Positions 59,031-64,000 of a stretch of DNA of 64,000 bases are shown piece by piece. The DNA is taken from positions 1-64,000 of the forward strand of contig CAZLCC010000010.1 in NCBI GenBank assembly GCA_964558365.1. Direction: 5' to 3'. Below the pieces are notes generated by a model. It was not told where the DNA came from. It ran no database searches and saw only the letters and a program-made list of their open reading frames with translations. The translations under genes were made by a program, and so were the position numbers. Numbering within the stretch: position 1 is the stretch's first letter; each line of letters opens with the position of its first letter. The DNA comes from CAZLCC01 sp964558365 (lineage in GTDB: Bacteria; Patescibacteriota; Saccharimonadia; Saccharimonadales; Saccharimonadaceae).

Positions 59031-60266
59031 ATGAAACTATCTGAAGAACTAAAGTGGCGCGGGTTTATTAACCAAACAACGCTGAAAGACATTACGGCTC
59101 TAGATGAGAAAAAGTGGGTGTGTTATCACGGGTTTGATGCTTCTGCAGATTCGCAAACAATCGGTAATTTAGCAGCAATGATGCTCGACAAAACATTTGC
59201 TCGTCATGGCCACAAGATAATCTTGCTTGCGGGTGGCGCAACAAGCTTAATCGGCGATCCGGGTGGAAAAGACAGCGAGCGTCCTTTGCAATCTGAAGAT
59301 GTAATCACGAAAAACGTAAGCAATGCCGAAAAGCAATTGAGTAAAGTGTTTAAAGATAATGATTTCACACTTGTTAATAATCTTGATTGGCTTAAAGATA
59401 TGAAATTGATCGATTTCTTACGAGACACGGGTAAGCACTTTGGTATGAGCACGCTTGTGCAGCGTGATTACATCGCGCAGCGGATTGGCAAAGATGGCGC
59501 TGGCATTAGCTTTACAGAGTTTAGTTATACACTCTTGCAAGGCTACGACTTTCTTTATCTAAATGAAAAGTATGGAGTGAATTTGCAACTTGCAGGTTCT
59601 GACCAGTGGGGAAATGCGCTTTCTGGAATTGATCTTGTGCGCAAAGTGCGCGGCGAAGAGGTGCACGCTATAACCTTGCCACTTATTATTAATAAAGCAA
59701 CCGGCAAAAAATTTGGTAAATCTGAAGACGGCGCGGTGTGGTTAGATGAAAATAAAACCAGTGTGTATCAGTTCTATCAGTTCTGGTTAAATGTAGATGA
59801 CGCCGGTGTCGGCGATTATCTTAAGGTATATACCGACATAATGCCAGAAGAATATGATCAGCTCATGCAAGAATTTAAAGAAAATCCGGCAGGACGCGCG
59901 GCGCAGAAAAAGCTAGCATATGAAGTGACAAAATTAGTTCACGGTGAAGACCGAGCAAAAAGTGCGCTAGCAGTAACAGATGTATTGTTTGGTGGTAAGC
60001 AAGTTAATGAGCTTGAAAAAAATGATGTTGCGATGCTAGCAAAAGAAATTCCAGCCACTGCCTTAGGAAAACAGCTAATCAATATTTTGGTAGAAACCAA
60101 TTTAGCATCAAGTAAAGGCGAGGCGCGCCGGTTTATTGAAGCAAACGCAGTGAGCATTAATGGTGAAAAAGCAAAAGAAGACACAACTATTGAACAAATA
60201 GCACTAGTTAAAAAAGGCAAAAATAGTTTTGCTTTGGTGTGCGATGAATCTCTCTACTCCTCTTGA
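59031..60266 (+). CDS. tyrS: Tyrosyl-tRNA synthetase
   Basis: The start at 59031 is set by TACAAT (59016-59021) ending 9 bases upstream; the longer frame from 58989 would cross the promoter. The 411-aa class I enzyme has CYHGFDASADS, a TIGN variant of HIGH (about 43-46), the Tyr-binding YTLLQGYDFLYL and GSDQWGN, the KFGKS version of KMSKS (about 227-231) and a C-terminal S4 RNA-binding domain (about 345-411). Confidence 0.95.
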   Translation: MKLSEELKWRGFINQTTLKDITALDEKKWVCYHGFDASADSQTIGNLAAMMLDKTFARHGHKIILLAGGATSLIGDPGGKDSERPLQSEDVITKNVSNAEKQLSKVFKDNDFTLVNNLDWLKDMKLIDFLRDTGKHFGMSTLVQRDYIAQRIGKDGAGISFTEFSYTLLQGYDFLYLNEKYGVNLQLAGSDQWGNALSGIDLVRKVRGEEVHAITLPLIINKATGKKFGKSEDGAVWLDENKTSVYQFYQFWLNVDDAGVGDYLKVYTDIMPEEYDQLMQEFKENPAGRAAQKKLAYEVTKLVHGEDRAKSALAVTDVLFGGKQVNELEKNDVAMLAKEIPATALGKQLINILVETNLASSKGEARRFIEANAVSINGEKAKEDTTIEQIALVKKGKNSFALVCDESLYSS

Positions 60267-62274
60267 AAATATAAAAGGTGTGGGCAAAAAAACCGCTGAG
60301 CTTTTTCAGGCAGCGAATCTTTTAACGGTTGAAGACCTTATTTATTTTTTGCCAAGAAAATATGAGGATTATTCTGAAATAACGGCAATTAAAGATATAA
60401 AACCTGGCAAAGTAACGATTAAGGCAAAGCTAGAGGATATCAGAACTCGACGAGTTCGTAGAAGCCTGCATATTACTGAGGCAGTTGCGGTTGACGAAAG
60501 CGGAAAAGTGGCGGTTGTGTGGTTTAACCAATCATATAGGGCAAAACAAATTCAGCAAAATGAAACATTTTATCTTTCGGGTGAATTTGCTTTTCAAAAT
60601 AAAAAATATCAGATAGTGAACCCCGGAACAGAAAAAGTCAGCGAAGTACAGGTACAAACTGGCCGCATATTACCAATTTATAAAGAAATTAAAGGGCTAA
60701 AATCGCACATTCTTAGAAAAATTCTTAATGAAATTCGGCCAGTTATTACAATGCTTCCCGAAACAATGCCGGAACAAATTGTTCAAGAAAACAAGCTTTG
60801 CTCGCGGGCAGATTCGCTTTCAGGGCTTCATTTTCCAGAAAGCGCTCAGCAATTAGAAAAAGCTAAAAAACGATTTGCGTTTGAAGAGTTATTTGCCTTA
60901 ACACTTGCCAGCGCATATAACAAACAAGAAAACGCAAAACTCAAGAGTTGGCATGTTGCCTTTCATGAAGCCGATGCAAAAGCATTTGCGGCTAGTCTTC
61001 CTTTTAAATTAACAAATGCACAGCGAAAAGCAGTATGGAAAATAATTAACGATTTTCAAGAGTCTGCGCCAATGAATCGATTGCTTCAGGGCGATGTTGG
61101 CTCAGGAAAAACAGTTGTTGCAGGAATGGCAGCGGTGATGGCAGTGAGACAAGGCTATCAAGCTGCAATTATGGCCCCGACAGAAATTTTAGCAACGCAG
61201 CATGCTGAAACGCTAAAGCAATTGCTTGAACCGTTTGATATTAATGTTGCTTTACTCACTGGTGCAACGCCTAAAAAAGCAAAAGAAGAACTGTATAAAC
61301 ATATTAAAACTGGGCAGGCGCAAATTATTGTTGGTACTCATGCGCTTATTCAAGATGCCGTTTCGTTCCATAAGTTAGGGTTTGTAGTTATTGACGAACA
61401 GCATAGGTTTGGAGTTAAACAGCGTCAACAACTGCTTCATAAAAGTCAGCGAATGCCACATGTGCTTACCATGACGGCAACGCCAATTCCTCGCTCGCTC
61501 GCCCTCACTGTTTATGGAGATTTGGCGATTTCAATTTTAGATGAAAAGCCAAAAGGGCGTACGCCAATTAAAACAAAAATTTGGTCACCAAATAGTCGCG
61601 CTAGTTTATATGTGCCAATTGATGAAGAGATTAAGCAGGGTCGGCAAGTGTATGTTGTATGTCCGCTTATTGATGAGAATCCTGATAATGAGTTCCGCAG
61701 CGTTGAAGCAGAATATAAGCGCCTGCAAGGATCTGTGTTTAAGCATCGACGCATTGGCCTGCTGCACGGTCAGCTAAAGCCAGAAGAAAAAGAAAAAGTT
61801 ATGCAGCAATTTAGCGATGGTGAGCTCGATATTTTAGTGAGCACTACGGTGATTGAAGTTGGTGTGGATGTTCCTAATGCAACGGTAATGTTGATTGAGG
61901 GCGCCGATAAATTTGGGCTTGCGCAGCTTCACCAATTACGCGGTCGCGTGGGTCGTTCAACGCACCAAAGCTATTGTTATTTAGTGCCAAGCACGAGCGC
62001 CGCACCGAGTAAGCGTCTAAGAGAGCTTGAAAGAAGCAACGACGGGTTTTATCTTGCTGAGGTTGATCTTGAGCTTCGTGGACCGGGAGAGATTTATGGC
62101 AAGGCGCAGCATGGGCAGCTAAATCTAAAAATAGCAACGTTAGCTGATACGAAGCTACTTGCTAGCGCAAAAGAGACGGCCGAGCAATTTATTAAAAAGA
62201 AGTATGATCTGCTACAATACAAGAGATTAAAAACGCAAGTGGAACAATACCAGCGCATTACAACGCTAAACTAA
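60244..62274 (+). CDS. recG: ATP-dependent DNA helicase RecG
   Basis: The start at 60244 is the ATG 23 bases inside the tyrS end; an upstream ATG at 60229 is less likely. The 676-aa protein has a wedge/OB domain (about 1-230, including PRKYEDYSEI), Walker A GDVGSGKT (about 283), the DEQH box (about 384), TATPIPRSLALT and the helicase C motifs ending HQLRGRVGRS. It remodels stalled forks and Holliday junctions. It is coupled to tyrS and is followed 6 bases later by the phospholipase C-like gene. Confidence 0.95.
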   Translation: MNLSTPLENIKGVGKKTAELFQAANLLTVEDLIYFLPRKYEDYSEITAIKDIKPGKVTIKAKLEDIRTRRVRRSLHITEAVAVDESGKVAVVWFNQSYRAKQIQQNETFYLSGEFAFQNKKYQIVNPGTEKVSEVQVQTGRILPIYKEIKGLKSHILRKILNEIRPVITMLPETMPEQIVQENKLCSRADSLSGLHFPESAQQLEKAKKRFAFEELFALTLASAYNKQENAKLKSWHVAFHEADAKAFAASLPFKLTNAQRKAVWKIINDFQESAPMNRLLQGDVGSGKTVVAGMAAVMAVRQGYQAAIMAPTEILATQHAETLKQLLEPFDINVALLTGATPKKAKEELYKHIKTGQAQIIVGTHALIQDAVSFHKLGFVVIDEQHRFGVKQRQQLLHKSQRMPHVLTMTATPIPRSLALTVYGDLAISILDEKPKGRTPIKTKIWSPNSRASLYVPIDEEIKQGRQVYVVCPLIDENPDNEFRSVEAEYKRLQGSVFKHRRIGLLHGQLKPEEKEKVMQQFSDGELDILVSTTVIEVGVDVPNATVMLIEGADKFGLAQLHQLRGRVGRSTHQSYCYLVPSTSAAPSKRLRELERSNDGFYLAEVDLELRGPGEIYGKAQHGQLNLKIATLADTKLLASAKETAEQFIKKKYDLLQYKRLKTQVEQYQRITTLN

Positions 62275-62280
62275 ACAAAT

Positions 62281-63090
62281 ATGTATTCTGGAACAACAAT
62301 TCATCACGGGTCAGGTCGCCTTATGGGCGTTCATCAGCGTATTGATAGAGTTGCCCGACGACAACTGCGCCCATTATTACCTGAGCACGTCTATTTCCCA
62401 AAAGCAAAGCAAATTTTACGTTTTGAAGGCGTCAATGGCCCAGACGCAATTAAAAGAAAAAGCCCAGCGCGCGATGAGCCATGGCACTATCTCGATCCCT
62501 CTGACGCAAACGATACGCTACTTTATGAAATGATTCAAGATCATCAAAAGAATCTCACGCAAGCATTGAAAGACGGTAACGAAGAAAGAGCAGCGTTCGA
62601 GGCTGCCTGGATGGCGCATGCTATTGTTGATGGTCTGACGCCAGCACACCACTATCCTTTAGAAGGAAAGCTAACTGAGCTTCGTGGTGAAGGAATCGAA
62701 ACTCGCACGAGCTATAAAGAGAAGATTTTAATGCCAGGCATGTCAAAGCGACAAAGGTTAAAAAATAACTGGGAATTTTGGGGCGCTAAAGGAGTCATGA
62801 CGACACATGTTCTTTTTGAGCTTGGCGTCGCCACCACAACCGTTCGCATGAAATCGATTAACAGTGTTCCCTTAAAACGAGACTTGGCACAGTTGCAAGA
62901 AGAAGGATTTATGGCGATGTTGCAAGATTCTGTGCAGCATATTTACGAGCTTAATATGTACGAAACGTTTCAAAAGAAAGGTTGGACGCCAAAGCTAGCA
63001 CGCCAAACACGCGAGATACTTATTCCTCGTATTACTAAGATGGTTGTCTTAGCGTGGTATGAGTGCGCTCGAAAGGCATATCACTCATGA
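62281..63090 (+). CDS. Zinc phospholipase C/P1 nuclease-like protein
   Basis: The 269-aa helical protein has a metal-ligand pattern like the phospholipase C/P1 nuclease fold: PWHYLDP (W68, H69, D72), H88, and WMAHAIVDGLTPAHHYP with H113, D117, H123 and H124 (H-x3-D-x5-H). Typical members are secreted, but no signal peptide is present here. The match is by motif only and the substrate is unknown. It lies between recG and rsmD, overlapping rsmD by ATGA. Confidence 0.6.
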   Translation: MYSGTTIHHGSGRLMGVHQRIDRVARRQLRPLLPEHVYFPKAKQILRFEGVNGPDAIKRKSPARDEPWHYLDPSDANDTLLYEMIQDHQKNLTQALKDGNEERAAFEAAWMAHAIVDGLTPAHHYPLEGKLTELRGEGIETRTSYKEKILMPGMSKRQRLKNNWEFWGAKGVMTTHVLFELGVATTTVRMKSINSVPLKRDLAQLQEEGFMAMLQDSVQHIYELNMYETFQKKGWTPKLARQTREILIPRITKMVVLAWYECARKAYHS

Positions 63091-63647
63091 ATGCTCGCAT
63101 TATTGCAGGAAAATATGGTGGCAGGACTATTAAAACACCACAAAAAATAACAACGCACCCAATGGCAGAGCGTGTGCGCGGGTCACTGTTTAACATCATA
63201 AATAATGAACTTGAAGGTGCGATGGTGCTCGATGCGTTTGCAGGGTCTGGCGCACTAGGCTTAGAGGCCTTAAGCCGGGGTGCCAAGCAAGCTTTGTTTA
63301 TTGAAAAAGATCGAATTGCCCAGAAGGTAATTACGGAGAATATTGCTGCGTTAGGTGTTGAAAGCCAAGCAAAAGCTATAAAAGCACGAGTTGGCGCGTG
63401 GGATTCAACCGCGCCAGAAGAGAGCCAGTTTGATATTATTTTTGCTGACCCGCCATATCATGATGTGCAGTTTTCCACAGTAGAAAAATTATTTAAGCGT
63501 TTAAAACCAAATGGGCTTATGGTATTATCACATCCAGATAGGGAGTGTGTGCCATCCATCAATGGAGTTGTTGTGGTGGACAATCGTAGTTATGGAGACG
63601 CGGTACTCACTCTCTATCGCCAAGAAAAGAGAGAAAAGTCTGCCTAA
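63087..63647 (+). CDS. rsmD: 16S rRNA (guanine-966-N2) methyltransferase RsmD
   Basis: The start at 63087 overlaps the preceding stop (ATGA). The 186-aa Rossmann methyltransferase has NARIIAGKYGGRTIKTP, MAERVRGSLFNII, the SAM-binding VLDAFAGSGALGLEALSRG and the catalytic DPPYHD. It methylates G966 of 16S rRNA during 30S assembly. The stop codon lies in the loop of its own terminator. Confidence 0.93.
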   Translation: MNARIIAGKYGGRTIKTPQKITTHPMAERVRGSLFNIINNELEGAMVLDAFAGSGALGLEALSRGAKQALFIEKDRIAQKVITENIAALGVESQAKAIKARVGAWDSTAPEESQFDIIFADPPYHDVQFSTVEKLFKRLKPNGLMVLSHPDRECVPSINGVVVVDNRSYGDAVLTLYRQEKREKSA

Positions 63648-63661
63648 ACTGGCAGTTTTTT
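63640..63661 (+). terminator. Terminator overlapping the rsmD stop codon
   Basis: CTGCC (63640-63644) and GGCAG (63651-63655) pair around a loop that contains the TAA stop, followed by six T residues. Confidence 0.8.
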
Positions 63662-63669
63662 GTTATAAT
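63661..63669 (+). promoter_or_regulatory. Extended -10 promoter of the tRNA-Leu transcript
   Basis: TGT followed by TATAAT (63664-63669) is an extended -10 box that overlaps the end of the rsmD terminator. Predicted start near 63676, so the transcript includes the partial tRNA copy at 63682-63730. Confidence 0.65.
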
Positions 63670-63681
63670 ACTTTTTGTTGC

Positions 63682-63730
63682 GCGGATGTGGTGGCTGCGT
63701 GAAACGTAAGTTTTCTGTAGACACGCTAGT
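63682..63730 (+). pseudogene. Broken partial copy of the tRNA-Leu 5' half
   Basis: GCGGATGTGGTGG (63682-63694) and GTAGACACGCTAGT (63717-63730) are identical to two blocks of the downstream tRNA-Leu (63754-63766 and 63772-63785). In the copy, 22 unrelated bases replace the 5-base D-loop part and the 3' half is missing. It cannot fold as a tRNA. Confidence 0.75.
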
Positions 63731-63753
63731 GCGTGGATAGCAAAACAAATCAT

Positions 63754-63838
63754 GCGGATGTGGTGGAATTGGTAGACACGCTAGTCTTAGGAACTAGTGC
63801 CGTAAGGCGTGAAGGTTCAAGTCCTTTCATCCGCACCA
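63754..63838 (+). tRNA. tRNA-Leu (anticodon TAG)
   Basis: The acceptor stem GCGGATG pairs with CATCCGC. The anticodon stem CTAGT/ACTAG holds the loop CTTAGGA (anticodon TAG), a long variable arm GTGCCGTAAGGCGT is typical of Leu, the T loop is TTCAAGT, and A-CCA is encoded at the 3' end. Confidence 0.95.
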
Positions 63839-64000
63839 TACCAGAATAAGATATAGAATTCAGGTGCAACACACTTGTTTTTTTATGTATGATTTTGCGG
63901 GATGTATATAGTAATTTGCTATATATTTGCAATAAATATCTGCACAGGAATATTTACAAAGAATGATACCCAAACCATATTATCCATATTCTCTACAATC
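63839..64000. other. AT-rich end of window, no gene recognised
   Basis: No supported gene. There is a 7-bp dyad TATATAG/CTATATA (63905-63925). No T-run terminator directly follows the tRNA-Leu. Confidence 0.5.

Noticed and set aside
63750..63932. Minus-strand 60-aa open frame
   Set aside because: It is the reverse of the tRNA-Leu gene; no ribosome site or family.
1..64000. Recoded UGA (glycine) as in Gracilibacteria/Absconditabacteria
   Set aside because: Several genes end at UGA at the expected family length (for example gap, tktN, nudix), and no family is interrupted by in-frame UGA.
1..64000. CRISPR array, prophage, restriction system or rRNA operon
   Set aside because: No regularly spaced repeats, phage structural genes, methylase/restriction pairs or rRNA sequence were seen.

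Overview
The window looks like chromosome of a small-genome Patescibacteria/CPR bacterium, most likely a Candidatus Saccharibacteria (TM7) relative. This is inferred from gene content and style, not from a marker gene: there is no rRNA operon here. The DNA is AT-rich and densely packed, with many 1-23 bp gene overlaps. UGA is used as a normal stop (gap, tktN, nudix and others), so the recoded UGA-glycine codes of Gracilibacteria and Absconditabacteria are excluded. Core information genes, lower glycolysis and non-oxidative pentose phosphate enzymes, GatCAB and type IV pilus parts are present. No amino-acid, nucleotide or lipid biosynthesis clusters are seen.

Layout. 1-9 kb: tRNA-Gln, then an accessory-like run of small membrane and secreted proteins, an HxlR regulator divergent from an FMN reductase, PAP2 phosphatase, rmuC and an atypical aquaporin. 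9-19 kb: two coiled-coil membrane proteins, pheS-nudix-pheT, FKBP isomerase, glutaredoxin and thioredoxin reductase, a PLD-like protein, pyrophosphatase and a Rel (p)ppGpp enzyme. 19-28 kb: a carbon-metabolism run (gap, rpiB, membrane protein, rpe-like, split transketolase, class II aldolase, PfkB kinase) followed by an unrecognised 419-aa protein, a SLOG protein and a pseudopilin. 28-43 kb: uvrB, a probable alpha/beta hydrolase with an intrinsic terminator inside its 5' coding region, a PNPOx-like protein, gatC-gatA-(membrane protein)-gatB, galU, three envelope-associated small proteins, dnaE, a SpoU methyltransferase, pilB and malic enzyme.

43.9-44.4 kb holds the most anomalous segment. It is a GC-richer island of about 472 bp bounded by near-identical terminal inverted repeats, almost filled by one ORF of unknown family with foreign codon choice, and with an 11-bp perfect hairpin beside one terminus. 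It looks like a compact mobile cassette. 44.5-64 kb: rplS, an RNase HII-YraN fusion, M1 aminopeptidase, nusA with a promoter-proximal terminator, a CIRCE-controlled clpC, an HExxH membrane protein, a pilin, radA, a PIN-TRAM protein, a class A PBP, tyrS-recG-(phospholipase C/P1 nuclease-like)-rsmD, and a tRNA-Leu preceded by a broken partial copy of itself.

Expression style. About 16 genes have a -10 box (TATAAT, TATACT, TACAAT or TAGAAT) ending only 5-10 bases before the start codon with no Shine-Dalgarno sequence, which predicts leaderless mRNAs. Other genes, mostly internal to operons or with longer leaders, carry a good AGGAGG-like site. Start codons below were chosen with this in mind and often differ from the longest open frame.
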